A stretch of DNA of 64,000 bases, taken from the NCBI GenBank assembly GCA_963812245.1, contig CAWEUK010000003.1, positions 496,001 to 560,000 of the forward strand. Reading direction: 5' to 3'. The translations under genes were made by a program, and so were the position numbers. This document shows, in pieces, positions 19,130-27,639 of this stretch. The DNA comes from Salsipaludibacter sp963812245 (lineage in GTDB: Bacteria; Actinomycetota; Nitriliruptoria; Nitriliruptorales; Nitriliruptoraceae). Position 1 is the stretch's first letter, and every line of letters begins with the position of its first letter. The notes beneath the pieces are model-generated. The model was given only the letters and a program-made list of their open reading frames with translations. It was not told the origin of the DNA and ran no database searches.

Positions 19130-20248
19130 TCAGGTGCGCGACCAGGTGATGGTGGGCGTGCGGTCGAGGAAGCGTCCGTACCGGGCGGCCGCCGCCACGA
19201 TCGCCGCGACGTCGGTGTCGTCGAGGTCGCGATGGGTCCGGCAGGCGAACTCGACGACCTCCGATCGCAGGGTGCGGGTCATGTCGCCGACGATCTGGGC
19301 GTCCACCAGCAGCATGCCAGTGGACGGCTCACGGCCTCGGGGGGCCAGCCCGGCGGCGTCGATGATCCAGCGCGAATCCTGGTAGCCGCGGTAGCACTCG
19401 TCGAGGATCTGGAGGATGTGGCCGCGAGTTTCGATCGCCACGTCCGGTCCGGGAGGTCCAACGTCGGTCGGCGCGTACCAGTGGGTCCGGCCATCGTGGT
19501 CGAGGGATTCGAGGCGGTCGGCGACATGTGCGATGCCGGCTCGGACGTCGGTGAGTGTGAGCGTCGCCCAGTACGCAAGATCCCGTTCCGTCGCGGGTCC
19601 GTGACCGGTGAAGTAGCGCAGTGCCACCTCTGCCAGCGCCTCGTCGCGGTCGAGTCGGCGCCGATCGGGCGCCCGTTGGTCCAGCAGCGCGTAGGTGTGC
19701 GTCCCGTCGCGCATGGCCCCGCTGCAGACCAGTCCATGCAGTTCGGCCCACGCCAGTTGGTGCGCCACCGCCTGCCCGTCCGACGGCAGTCCCTCGGCGG
19801 CAAGGCGCGCGGCGATGTCGTCGCGGCTGAGGTCGCCATCGAGGCCGATCGCGGCGGTCATGATCTCGGCGGCCCGGTCGAGTTGCCGCTCGTCGATGCC
19901 GTGCGCAGCCATCGCGGCTCGATGCGTCGAGCGCCAGATCCGCGGGCCGGTGAGAGCCAGCAGCCAGCCGATGTCGTCCGGCGTGACGTAGTGCCATGTC
20001 GGGCGGATGACGTGGGTGCGCAGGACGTCGCCGGCGTCGAAGGCCGCGGCGAAGTCACGCTCGGTGATGCCGGTCGTGCGGGCCGCCACGGCCCATGACG
20101 ACTGGGCGTGGTTCTCGGCCTGCACCGCCAGCAGCGACGACACGACCGCAGGCGCCGATTCGAGCCGTGCCTGTGACAGGTGTTGGGAGGCAAGCCGCCA
20201 TCGCGCGATCCCGCGATCATCGATGCGATCAGACGTCAACGCGGTCAC
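19130..20248 (-). CDS. Winged-helix DNA-binding protein of the AlkZ/YcaQ-like family
   Basis: This 372-residue protein matches the HTH_42 family, which consists of tandem winged helices. Characterised relatives (AlkZ, YcaQ/AlkX) are DNA glycosylases that unhook bulky or crosslinked alkylated bases. Matching landmarks are LLAVQAENHAQSSWAVAART near residue 45, THVIRPTWHYVTPDDIGWLL, and the C-terminal GMLLVDAQIVGDMTRTLR. Characterised members carry a Gln-x-Gln catalytic motif at the first landmark, whereas this protein reads Gln-Ala-Glu. It may therefore have altered chemistry or no glycosylase activity. The gene ends 16 bp beyond the adenosine deaminase stop and is probably cotranscribed with it. 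Confidence 0.87.
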   Translation of the reverse strand: MTALTSDRIDDRGIARWRLASQHLSQARLESAPAVVSSLLAVQAENHAQSSWAVAARTTGITERDFAAAFDAGDVLRTHVIRPTWHYVTPDDIGWLLALTGPRIWRSTHRAAMAAHGIDERQLDRAAEIMTAAIGLDGDLSRDDIAARLAAEGLPSDGQAVAHQLAWAELHGLVCSGAMRDGTHTYALLDQRAPDRRRLDRDEALAEVALRYFTGHGPATERDLAYWATLTLTDVRAGIAHVADRLESLDHDGRTHWYAPTDVGPPGPDVAIETRGHILQILDECYRGYQDSRWIIDAAGLAPRGREPSTGMLLVDAQIVGDMTRTLRSEVVEFACRTHRDLDDTDVAAIVAAAARYGRFLDRTPTITWSRT

Positions 20249-20264
20249 GTCGGCAGCCCCATGG

Positions 20265-21380
20265 TCACGCAGCCCCGAGCGCCATGTAGCCCGGCTTGAT
20301 GATGCGGTTGATGATGTCCAGTCGCTCGTCGAACGGGAGGAAGGCCGACTTCATGGCGTTGATCGTGAACCAGCGCAGGTCCTCGAGGCGGTGGTCGAAC
20401 GCAGTCACCACAGCCACCATCTCGTCGGTCATCGACGTGCCACTCATCAGGCGGTTGTCGGTGTTGATCGTCACCCGGAAGCGCAGGCTCGTCAGCAACC
20501 CGATGGGGTGCTCGGCGATCGACTCCGCGGCTCCGGTCTGGAGGTTGGAGGTCGGGCACATCTCGAGCGGGATCCTCGAGTCCCTGACGTAGGCAGCCAG
20601 GCGGCCGAGCCTGACCTCGTCGCCGTCAACGGTGATGTCGTCGATGATGCGCACGCCGTGTCCGAGGCGGTCGGCGCCACACCACTGGATCGCCTCCCAG
20701 ATCGACGGCAGCCCGAATGCCTCCCCGGCGTGGATGGTGAAGTGGGCGTTCTCGCGTTGCAGGTACTCGAAGGCGTCCAGGTGACGTGTGGGCGGGTAGC
20801 CCGCCTCGGCGCCCGCGATGTCGAAGCCGGCCACGCCCTGGTCGCGGTGCGCGATCGCCAGTTCGGCGATCTCGAGCGATCGTGCCTGGTGGCGCATGGC
20901 CGTGAGGAGTTGCCGTGCCACGATGCGGCCGCCGCGGGCGGCCACCTCCTGTTCGCCTTCCTGGATCCCGGTTCGCACGGCTTCGACGACCTGGTCAAGC
21001 GTGAGGTCTGACCGCAGGTGCTGTTCCGGGGCGTAGCGGACCTCGGCGTAGACCACGCCGTCGGCGGCCAGGTCCTCGACGCATTCCCGGGCGACGCGAC
21101 GGATGGCGTCGGCGGTCTGCATCACTGCCACCGTGTGCTCGAACGTCTCGAGGTAGCGCTCCAGACTGCCGGAGTTGGCAGAGTCCTCGAACCAGGTGCG
21201 CAGGGCATCGGGCTCGTCCTCGGGCAACTCGTGGCCGACCTGGTGCGCGAGGTCCACGATCGTGTCGGGTCGCAGGCCACCGTCGAGATGGTCGTGCAGC
21301 AGCACCTTGGGCGCTTGCGTGACGACCTCACGCGTCGGTGGTGGTGCCGCGGCGATGCCGGTGCCTGACGACGCGCTCAC
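20265..21380 (-). CDS. add: Adenosine deaminase
   Basis: This 371-residue protein uses a GTG start at 21380 with AGGA upstream. It converts adenosine and deoxyadenosine to the inosine forms in purine salvage. All metal and catalytic motifs are visible: His29 and His31 in LLHDHLDGGLRP, His217 and Glu220 in HFTIHAGEAFG, the His of RLGHGVRI, and Asp-Asn in NTDNRLMSGT. The usual DDP/TDDP metal-ligand Asp is therefore present as TDN. The length and motif spacing are standard for bacterial add. The gene is followed at 16 bp by the AlkZ-like gene. Upstream lies a 364-bp divergent region shared with the SipW operon. Confidence 0.95.
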   Translation of the reverse strand: MSASSGTGIAAAPPPTREVVTQAPKVLLHDHLDGGLRPDTIVDLAHQVGHELPEDEPDALRTWFEDSANSGSLERYLETFEHTVAVMQTADAIRRVARECVEDLAADGVVYAEVRYAPEQHLRSDLTLDQVVEAVRTGIQEGEQEVAARGGRIVARQLLTAMRHQARSLEIAELAIAHRDQGVAGFDIAGAEAGYPPTRHLDAFEYLQRENAHFTIHAGEAFGLPSIWEAIQWCGADRLGHGVRIIDDITVDGDEVRLGRLAAYVRDSRIPLEMCPTSNLQTGAAESIAEHPIGLLTSLRFRVTINTDNRLMSGTSMTDEMVAVVTAFDHRLEDLRWFTINAMKSAFLPFDERLDIINRIIKPGYMALGAA

Positions 21381-21744
21381 AGCCGGTCCTGGGTCGGGCG
21401 TCGGATCGGGCGCGGGGGCGTCGCGTGCATGGGGTTTCCTCGTTGCGGGGGCCGGTGGCGACCCTACCGCCGTGCCGCGTCGGGCGACCGACGCCAGCCG
21501 GGCACAGGATCGGTGCCCGCACCCGTGGGGTTGTGGCTGTCCGGAACCGGGACTGTGGACAGCCGGATGGTCGGGCGGGTGCCGTCGTTCCTAGCGTCGA
21601 TCATGGTTGCGCGCGCCTCCAAGGTGTGCATCCCGTCAGGTTCCGACGTCGCCGGTGATCGGCCGGGTCGGACCGGGCCGGGGGACCCGGGGGGATCGAC
21701 CGGCATCGAACCCACGCCGAACCAGATGACCAGGGGAGTGGGCC
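21381..21744. other. Divergent intergenic region between add and the SipW-type operon
   Basis: These 364 bases contain no gene I can support; open frames here are GC-driven shadows. GGGGAG near 21733 is the ribosome site for the gene at 21745, and AGGA just above 21380 serves add. No -35/-10 pair is convincing on either strand. Confidence 0.6.
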
Positions 21745-22875
21745 ATGCACCAGCAACTCGAGGAACGTGTCGAGGTCGAGCGGACGCAGCCAGCGGGTGG
21801 AGGGGGCGAACCGGACCAGCCGTCGCGCGTGCGACGCTGGCTCGGCGGTCGGGGCAACGGCACCGGCCTGACGGCGACGGGGGCCAGCATCGTGCTCGCG
21901 ATCGTCGTTGGGCTGGGGCTGTTCGCAGTCGTGTCCAACACCGTGCTGAGCCAGGGCAACAGCACCGAGTCAGGGACCTACGCGTATGAGCCGCCGCCCG
22001 GTCCCGTCGAGCTCGAGGTCGCGCTCGTCGATCCCGCAGCGCCGGCGGATGCCTGCGACACGGCGACCTACGACGCATCGGTGGTGCCTGCCATCCTGAC
22101 GGCCACGGCTGACCTCGACGCCGGCACGATCGGCCCTGTCACCACCGACGTGTGCGTTCGCACCGCCGGCACCTTCGACGCCTATCTGCGCGTGACCAAC
22201 ACGAACCTCCTCGACATCGAATTGGGGGCGTGCGAACCGACCGAATCATCCGCCGGACTTGACACCACGTGCCTGGACGGTGAGCAGGGGGAGCTGGCCG
22301 CGGTGGTGGAGTATGCGCTTGAGGACGACAGTCTCACCTGCCCTGCCGTGCAATCCAATCCCTCCAGCACCGTCTCGTACGGCCCGGGGATGATTGCCGC
22401 CGGCACGACCTGCCGGTACGCGGTGCGGCCCCAGGTGTGGCCCCAGGCCTGGGACGAGACGTTGGCTGCGGCGCAGACCGACCGGGCCACGTGGGACATC
22501 GGTTTCGAACTGATCGACGACCCGTACGAGCCCAACGATGACACGAGCGCGTACTCCTACGTCGAAGCGTCGTCAACGGTGTCCGCGACCATCAATCCGG
22601 AGACTGACCAGGACTGGTGGGCCTTCTCCCACTTCGGCGGCACGCTGGTGGCCGAGACCACTGGTCCCTGTGACCCGACGACGGGCGACACCGTCCTCAC
22701 GCTCTACGAGGTCGACGGCACGACGGTGGTGACCTTTGACGACGACGGTGGGACCGGCAACTGCTCGTTGATCTCCACGGCCGTGCCAGCCGGTGACTAC
22801 TACGTGGTCGTCGAGTCCTACGCCAACTCACTGTTCGTGTCCCGCTACGACCTGACCGTGACCTCCACGCCATGA
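21745..22875 (+). CDS. Exported TasA/camelysin-like protein with C-terminal PPC-like domain
   Basis: This 376-residue product starts at the ATG at 21745 with GGGGAG upstream. After a charged N-terminus there is one hydrophobic helix (about 46-63, ASIVLAIVVGLGLFAVVS). It is followed by NTVLSQGNSTESGTYAYE, the layout of SipW-dependent signal peptides, in which cleavage is followed by a T-x-S/GN-x-F/S-x-SG motif. The middle holds paired Cys residues (DACDTATYD, VCVRTAG, GACEPTES, TTCLDGEQG, LTCPAVQS). Residues about 265-375 look like a bacterial pre-peptidase C-terminal domain (DPYEPNDDTSAYSY, DQDWWAFSHFGG). The stop overlaps the next start (ATGA), and the third gene of the operon is a SipW-type peptidase. 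The likely role is an extracellular surface or fibre protein (inference). Confidence 0.8.
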   Translation: MHQQLEERVEVERTQPAGGGGEPDQPSRVRRWLGGRGNGTGLTATGASIVLAIVVGLGLFAVVSNTVLSQGNSTESGTYAYEPPPGPVELEVALVDPAAPADACDTATYDASVVPAILTATADLDAGTIGPVTTDVCVRTAGTFDAYLRVTNTNLLDIELGACEPTESSAGLDTTCLDGEQGELAAVVEYALEDDSLTCPAVQSNPSSTVSYGPGMIAAGTTCRYAVRPQVWPQAWDETLAAAQTDRATWDIGFELIDDPYEPNDDTSAYSYVEASSTVSATINPETDQDWWAFSHFGGTLVAETTGPCDPTTGDTVLTLYEVDGTTVVTFDDDGGTGNCSLISTAVPAGDYYVVVESYANSLFVSRYDLTVTSTP

Positions 22876-23681
22876 CCGACCCGCCGTTCATCGGCCGCCG
22901 GGGGCTCCTTCGAGGTCCCCGGCGCGGCATGCCTGACGGGTCGCGTGGCCGTGCCCGGCCGAGTCGATGGCAGGCGCGTTGGGCAGGTTCCATCGGGGTC
23001 GTCGCGACTGGTGCCGTACTGGCCTTCGCGACCGCCGGCGTGGTCGCCCAGGTGCGCCACGAGGTCGTCAGCCGGGACAACACGCTCACGTCGGGCGTGA
23101 TCGAGGTGGGACCGGGTCTGGCGGCGGCACTGGCCGTGGACGGCTCCTGCGTCGACGCCGCGTGGACCTCCGATCCCATCCCGGCGGTGCTGGTGGGCGA
23201 CGTCGACCTGTCCGACACCGACTGGGAGCACCTCGGCCCGGTGCTGTGCCTGCGCAACGACTCCGAGGTCGAACTGGCCCTCACCGTGACCGGGCGCGAC
23301 GTCACCGACAGCGAGGACGGCGACTGCCAGCCGAGCGAGCAGGATGCGGGCGACGTCACGTGTGCGGACGGCGAGGTGGGCGAACTCGGGCAGGTCACGA
23401 CGCTGGCATGGACCGTCGTCAAGAAGCGGAATGCTCGCACCAGCTGTCGCTCAAGTGACGAGACCGCGTTCACGGAGTCGATGGCCGGCGCGGGGATCGG
23501 GACGATCGCCGTCGGTGAGGTGTGCCGCTTCCGGGCGGTGGCGCGACTCGCCGACGATGCAGACGTCCCCGTGGCCCAGACCGACCGGCTCCGATGGGAC
23601 GCCGTCGTGACCGGTGAGCAGGCCGGTGAGGCTGCCCGGGCGCCCGGATCCGCGAGTCGTTCGCAGGTGGGTTCGGCGTGA
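22872..23681 (+). CDS. Second TasA/camelysin-like exported protein
   Basis: The ATG at 22872 overlaps the preceding stop (ATGA); the product has 269 residues. It repeats the design of its neighbour: a basic N-terminus, a membrane helix at about 39-58 (GSIGVVATGAVLAFATAGVV), then VSRDNTLTSGVIEVGPG, which closely matches the start of mature SipW substrates. Cys-containing segments recur in similar places (DGSCVDAAW, GPVLCLRN, GDCQPSEQD, DVTCADGEVGELG), so the two genes probably arose by duplication. It lacks the PPC-like domain. The stop overlaps the GTG of the signal peptidase gene (GTGA). Family resemblance is by signal-peptide region and layout rather than strong overall similarity. Confidence 0.78.
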   Translation: MTDPPFIGRRGLLRGPRRGMPDGSRGRARPSRWQARWAGSIGVVATGAVLAFATAGVVAQVRHEVVSRDNTLTSGVIEVGPGLAAALAVDGSCVDAAWTSDPIPAVLVGDVDLSDTDWEHLGPVLCLRNDSEVELALTVTGRDVTDSEDGDCQPSEQDAGDVTCADGEVGELGQVTTLAWTVVKKRNARTSCRSSDETAFTESMAGAGIGTIAVGEVCRFRAVARLADDADVPVAQTDRLRWDAVVTGEQAGEAARAPGSASRSQVGSA

Positions 23682-24319
23682 CGGTGCGACGGGCAGCAGC
23701 GGCCATGGTCAGGGGGCTGCTGGCCGCGTGGATCGTGGTCACGCTCGGGATCCTGGTGGCGATGGGCGTCGGAGCCTTCACCGACCACGAACTCACCGTC
23801 GTCACCACCGGGTCGATGCGTCCGGCGGTCCAACCCGACGACTTGGTGGCGCTGGGCACTGTGGACGCGTCCATTGTGGGTGTGGGCGACGTCGTGGCCT
23901 ACCGACTGCCCGACCAGCGCGACGTGGTCGTGCTGCATCGCGTGGTGGAGGTGATCGAGCGTGACACCGACCGCTTCTTCGTCATGAAGGGTGACGCAAA
24001 CTCGGTCGTGGATGCGCGCCCCGTGGCCGACGACTACCTGACGGGCAGGCTGGTGGGTGCGGTGCCCCACGTCGGCGGACTCCTGCGGCTGGTCGGGCAA
24101 CGACGCTGGCAGGTGCTGCTGATCGCCACCCCGCTGTTGCTGTCGGTGCTGGCGCGAGTGCTGGAGCCACCCACGTCCGCGGCAACGTGGCGTCGCCGAC
24201 CCGGCCACCCAGTGAGGCGCCTGCGACCCGGCCCGGCCCGCCGGCATGCGCGGCGAACTGTCGCGCCCGGAGTCTGGTCCGGGCGCCGCCGGACCATCAG
24301 GCAGTGGTTCGGGCGGTGA
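23678..24319 (+). CDS. SipW/ER-type signal peptidase I
   Basis: The GTG at 23678 overlaps the previous stop. The product has 213 residues: an N-terminal membrane helix (about 10-33), the catalytic Ser46 in VVTTGSMRPAVQPDDLV, and His87 in VVVLHRVVEV, the Ser-His pair used by archaeal, eukaryotic and SipW-type peptidases in place of Ser-Lys. GVGDVVAYR and FFVMKGDANSVVDARPV are further family motifs. A second membrane helix lies near residues 143-160 (RWQVLLIATPLLLSVLAR), followed by a basic tail. SipW in Bacillus processes TasA and TapA in biofilm formation; here the two upstream genes are the natural substrates by operon logic. The last 23 bases overlap the 3' end of the convergent ABC permease gene. 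Confidence 0.88.
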   Translation: MTVRRAAAAMVRGLLAAWIVVTLGILVAMGVGAFTDHELTVVTTGSMRPAVQPDDLVALGTVDASIVGVGDVVAYRLPDQRDVVVLHRVVEVIERDTDRFFVMKGDANSVVDARPVADDYLTGRLVGAVPHVGGLLRLVGQRRWQVLLIATPLLLSVLARVLEPPTSAATWRRRPGHPVRRLRPGPARRHARRTVAPGVWSGRRRTIRQWFGR

Positions 24320-25943
24320 CGCGCCAGTGGGTCAGTGCCAGCAGGACCGCCGTCATCACCAGTGCCAGGCGCATCGGACCACCGATCGCCGACATGGGGT
24401 CCTGGCCGGCCCGCAGGGCACTTGCCACGCCGATGCCCAGCGGCACCCCCAGCGCCAGCGCCAGGATCGGGCCAGCCAGCACCCACACCAACAAGCGGCC
24501 GATGCCGCCCGACCCGCCAAGCAACCACTGCAGCGGTGGCGCGCCACGAGTCGACGTCAACCCGGCCGCTGCCGTCAGCAGGCCGGCGACCGCCACACCG
24601 CCCAGCAGTCCTGCCGGCGTCGCATCCCACGGCAACATGCCCGCCACGGCCAGTCCCAGCACGCTGAGCGTCGCCGCCAGCGACATGGTCACGAACGGCA
24701 CGACGAGGTGCTCCAGGGCGAGATCGCGGGCCGTCAGTCCGGTCAACTCCCGGGCGATCGGCTGCTCCAACTCGACCCGGAGGGGTTCGAGCAATTGGCC
24801 GGTGGTCAGGAACACGGCCACGGCTGCGACCGCGATGGCGGCGATCCCGCCCGACGCCCAGGCCACCAGCACGGCGGCTGCCGCCACCACCACCAGGGTC
24901 CGTTCGGGCAGCCCGGGACGGCGCAGCAGGGACACCAGGTCGCGCCAGACCACCAGCAGCCAGCGTTGGCGCGGTCGTGGAATGCGGATGGTGCGCACGC
25001 CCACCAGGCGACGCTGGCCCGACCGCCTGGCCTGTGCGATGGCGCGAGCGTCGAACATCGCGGCCGACGAGCGCACGTCCGTTGCGGTGCCTGCCCGCCG
25101 GACCAGTTCCTCGTCGGGGATGCTCGGGAGCCGTCGCACCGCGACGGCCACGGCCACCACGGCAACGAGCACCAACAGGATCGGTGGCGCCCACGCCACT
25201 GGCACCGGGGTGCCGACGGCAGTCGTCACGGGAGCGGATGCCCACCCCCAGGGCGTCGCCCATGCCGCGACCGTGGGGTGGGTCACGCTCAGCCACACCT
25301 GGCCGATGCCGACCAGCGCCAGGACCGGGGTGGCACGCAGGGCGATGCGTGCCAGCGCGCGCGACGACTCGACCTGCAGCGCCAGTGCTCCGGTGCCCAC
25401 ACCCAGCGCCGTCCATGCCAGCAGCGTGCCCCAAATGGTGGCCCACGGTGACACCCGTGCCTCGACGGCGACGACCACTCCGAGCAGCAGCCCCATCACC
25501 GCCCCGATCGCGCCGTAGCCAGCCAACCCGAATCCCAACGTGCGCCGGAACAGGCGTCGGCGGTCCAGCGGGGCCGGCAGCAGCATCGCCGCCTGCGGTC
25601 GCGAGACCAGCAGCGGGCCGGCCCAGGTCCCGATGCGTGCCCCGGTCGCCGTCATCAGGAACGCCAACCCGGCCGCGAGGGCGGGCACCACCACCTCCAC
25701 CGAGGCCGGCAGCGCGGGCGGCTGGGTGATCGGGCTGGACAGCGTGTTGTAGACCGCGGTGCCCCACAGGCCGCCCATGAGCAGGATCACGTACAGCTGG
25801 TAGGAGATGCGGCCGATGATTTCGCGCCGGGACGGGCCGGGGGAGTGCACGGACAGCCACGACCGCAGGATCCTGACGCGGTCGACCTCGGCGGCGGCCA
25901 TCGTCGACTCGTCACCGCTGGACACCGCCCCGGCAGCGCTCAC
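24297..25943 (-). CDS. ABC transporter permease
   Basis: The GTG at 25943 overlaps the stop of the ATPase gene (GTGA), giving 548 residues. The protein is very hydrophobic with about twelve predicted membrane helices (for example SYQLYVILLMGGLWGTAVYN, GLAGYGAIGAVMGLLLGVVV, LALGVPLGIGVASAL) and a cytoplasmic loop in the middle (RRLPSIPDEELVRRAGTA, SAAMFDARAIAQARRSGQ). It has no nucleotide-binding motifs, so it forms the channel with the adjacent ATPase, probably as an exporter. No substrate can be inferred. The longer in-frame extension to 26123 would run through the ATPase gene and is rejected. Its 3' end overlaps the signal peptidase gene on the other strand by 23 bp. Confidence 0.88.
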   Translation of the reverse strand: MSAAGAVSSGDESTMAAAEVDRVRILRSWLSVHSPGPSRREIIGRISYQLYVILLMGGLWGTAVYNTLSSPITQPPALPASVEVVVPALAAGLAFLMTATGARIGTWAGPLLVSRPQAAMLLPAPLDRRRLFRRTLGFGLAGYGAIGAVMGLLLGVVVAVEARVSPWATIWGTLLAWTALGVGTGALALQVESSRALARIALRATPVLALVGIGQVWLSVTHPTVAAWATPWGWASAPVTTAVGTPVPVAWAPPILLVLVAVVAVAVAVRRLPSIPDEELVRRAGTATDVRSSAAMFDARAIAQARRSGQRRLVGVRTIRIPRPRQRWLLVVWRDLVSLLRRPGLPERTLVVVAAAAVLVAWASGGIAAIAVAAVAVFLTTGQLLEPLRVELEQPIARELTGLTARDLALEHLVVPFVTMSLAATLSVLGLAVAGMLPWDATPAGLLGGVAVAGLLTAAAGLTSTRGAPPLQWLLGGSGGIGRLLVWVLAGPILALALGVPLGIGVASALRAGQDPMSAIGGPMRLALVMTAVLLALTHWRVTARTTA

Positions 25944-26671
25944 GACAGGCCCAGTTGCGCGGCTGCCCGTCCCGCCATCACCTTCTCGTAGCTGCCACGA
26001 GCGCGGACCTCGCCGTCGTGCAGCACGATCGCCCGATCCGCCAGGTCGGGTGGGAAGTCCAACTGGTGGGTCGTGAACAGGATCGCAGAACCGGCGGCCT
26101 TGCGGGCGGCCATGGACGCCCACAGGACATCACGGGTGGCAGGGTCCAGCGCGCGACTCGGCTCGTCCAGCAGCACGATGTGCCCCGGACGCAGGAACAG
26201 GCAGGCCAACTGCAACTTCTGGCGCATCCCGCTGGAAAGCTGGTCAGGCAGGAAGGTCCGGCGACGGACCAGGTCGAAGCCCGCCAGCAGGTCCTCGATC
26301 GCCTCGTCGTCGTCCAGGCCATGGGCGGTGGCGACGAAGCCCAGGTGTTCCTCGACGGTCAGGTCGGGGTAGAAGACCGGTGCGTCGAGCGCGAAGGTGA
26401 CCGTTCGCCTGACGTGGGCGCGGCCCTGGGGGGTCGAGGTCGGCTGGCCGTCGACCTCCACGATGCCGCTGGTCGGCTCCAGTCGCCCGGCCGCGAGTTG
26501 CAGCGTGGTGGTCTTGCCCGACCCGTTGCGGCCCACCATGACCGTGCAGGACCCGGCCGCAAGGGCAAGGTCGAGTTCGTCCAGGGCGACCACGCCCTCG
26601 TACTCGAGCGACACCCCGCGGAAGCGCAGTGGCTTTGGTGCAGCGGCCACGGTGTCGGCCTTCGATTGCAT
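25940..26671 (-). CDS. ABC transporter ATP-binding protein
   Basis: This 243-residue ATPase shows Walker A (MVGRNGSGKTTTLQ), the Q-loop region, the signature LSSGMRQKLQLA, Walker B HIVLLDEPSRALDP and the switch His in TTHQLDFPPDL. It powers the adjacent membrane protein, whose start overlaps its stop. The SSGMRQK signature and the CcmA/DRA-like look are typical of exporter ATPases of the ABC-2 kind, including drug and polysaccharide export. Thus the pair is a half-transporter exporter of unknown cargo. The ATG at 26671 is the only plausible start. Confidence 0.95.
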   Translation of the reverse strand: MQSKADTVAAAPKPLRFRGVSLEYEGVVALDELDLALAAGSCTVMVGRNGSGKTTTLQLAAGRLEPTSGIVEVDGQPTSTPQGRAHVRRTVTFALDAPVFYPDLTVEEHLGFVATAHGLDDDEAIEDLLAGFDLVRRRTFLPDQLSSGMRQKLQLACLFLRPGHIVLLDEPSRALDPATRDVLWASMAARKAAGSAILFTTHQLDFPPDLADRAIVLHDGEVRARGSYEKVMAGRAAAQLGLS

Positions 26672-26726
26672 GGTGGGTGGGGCGCCGCGATCCTAGTGGC
26701 GCCGCGACCCCACCCCCCGCGCGGCC

Positions 26727-27479
26727 CTACTGCGCCGTGTACCCCGCGTCCACGAGGTGGTAGGACCCGGTGATGAAGGACGCCCCGTCCGATGCCAGGA
26801 ACGCCACGAGGTTCGCGACCTCGTCGGCTGTCCCCAGACGTCCGAGTGGGTGCAGTCCGGCCAACTGGGCCTGGGTCTCCTCGTCCAGGTTGGCCTCGAG
26901 CAGGGGGGTGTTGATGAAGCCGGGCCCCACCGAGTTGACGCGGATGTTGTCGGCGGCGTGCTCCAGGGCCGCGGCCTTGGTCAGGCCGACGACGCCGTGC
27001 TTGGCCGCCACGTAGGCGGGCGCCGTGGCGAATCCGACCGAACCGAGGATGGAGGCGATGTTGACGATGGCGCCGCCGCCTCGTGCCTGCATGGCGGGGA
27101 TCTCGTGGCGCATGCCCAGGAACACGCCGGTGAGGTTGACGCCGATCACCTGTTGCCAGCCCTCCAGGGTGTAGTCACCGGTGGCAAGGGCAGGTCCTCC
27201 GATGCCCGCGTTGTTGACCGCGATGTCGAGCCCACCGAAGGCCTCGACGGCGGCCGACACCATGGCCTCGTTGGCCTCCCAGGACGACACGTCTGCCTCG
27301 AAGAACCTGGCGTTGTCGCCGATCTCGTCCGTCACGCGCTGGCCGGCCGCCTCGTCGAGATCCACGACGAGCACCTTGGCACCCCCGGCCGCAAGCGACT
27401 TGGCGCATGCCTCACCGATGCCGCTGCCGGCGCCCGTGACCAGGGCGACCATTCCCTCGAAGTCGTAGGTGTTGGCCAT
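26727..27479 (-). CDS. SDR family oxidoreductase
   Basis: Starting at the ATG at 27479 the protein has 250 residues, the classical short-chain dehydrogenase length. The cofactor loop is VTGAGSGIG (residues 15-22 region), the Asp of DLDEAAGQR indicates NAD(H) preference, NNAGIGGPAL is the NAG motif, and the catalytic Ser-Tyr-Lys are in NIASILGSV and YVAAKHGVVGLT. The end GSYHLVDAGYTAQ is typical of the family. Relatives oxidise or reduce alcohols and ketones of many kinds; the substrate is unknown. A frame extension of 88 codons upstream to 27743 is not family-like and contains the tandem 21-bp repeat at 27512-27553. Confidence 0.93.
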   Translation of the reverse strand: MANTYDFEGMVALVTGAGSGIGEACAKSLAAGGAKVLVVDLDEAAGQRVTDEIGDNARFFEADVSSWEANEAMVSAAVEAFGGLDIAVNNAGIGGPALATGDYTLEGWQQVIGVNLTGVFLGMRHEIPAMQARGGGAIVNIASILGSVGFATAPAYVAAKHGVVGLTKAAALEHAADNIRVNSVGPGFINTPLLEANLDEETQAQLAGLHPLGRLGTADEVANLVAFLASDGASFITGSYHLVDAGYTAQ

Positions 27480-27511
27480 GATGTGATCCTGTCGTTGGGG
27501 ACGTCGTCGAG

Positions 27512-27553
27512 GCAGGTTCCTCGGCCCGCCTTGCAGGTTCCACGGCCCGCCTC
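27512..27553. repeat. Two tandem 21-bp repeats upstream of the SDR gene
   Basis: The unit GCAGGTTCCTCGGCCCGCCTT (27512-27532) is repeated with two changes as GCAGGTTCCACGGCCCGCCTC (27533-27553). It lies 33 bp upstream of the SDR start on the opposite strand sense. It could be a binding site for a regulator or a simple duplication; the spacing of two helical turns is compatible with tandem sites. Confidence 0.6.
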
Positions 27554-27639
27554 GCAACCCCTGAGCGTATGGGGCACGCCCTGTTCTCGACACCGTCGAA
27601 CGCCCATGATTGGCACTGGATCCGTGGTGGCCAAAGTGC

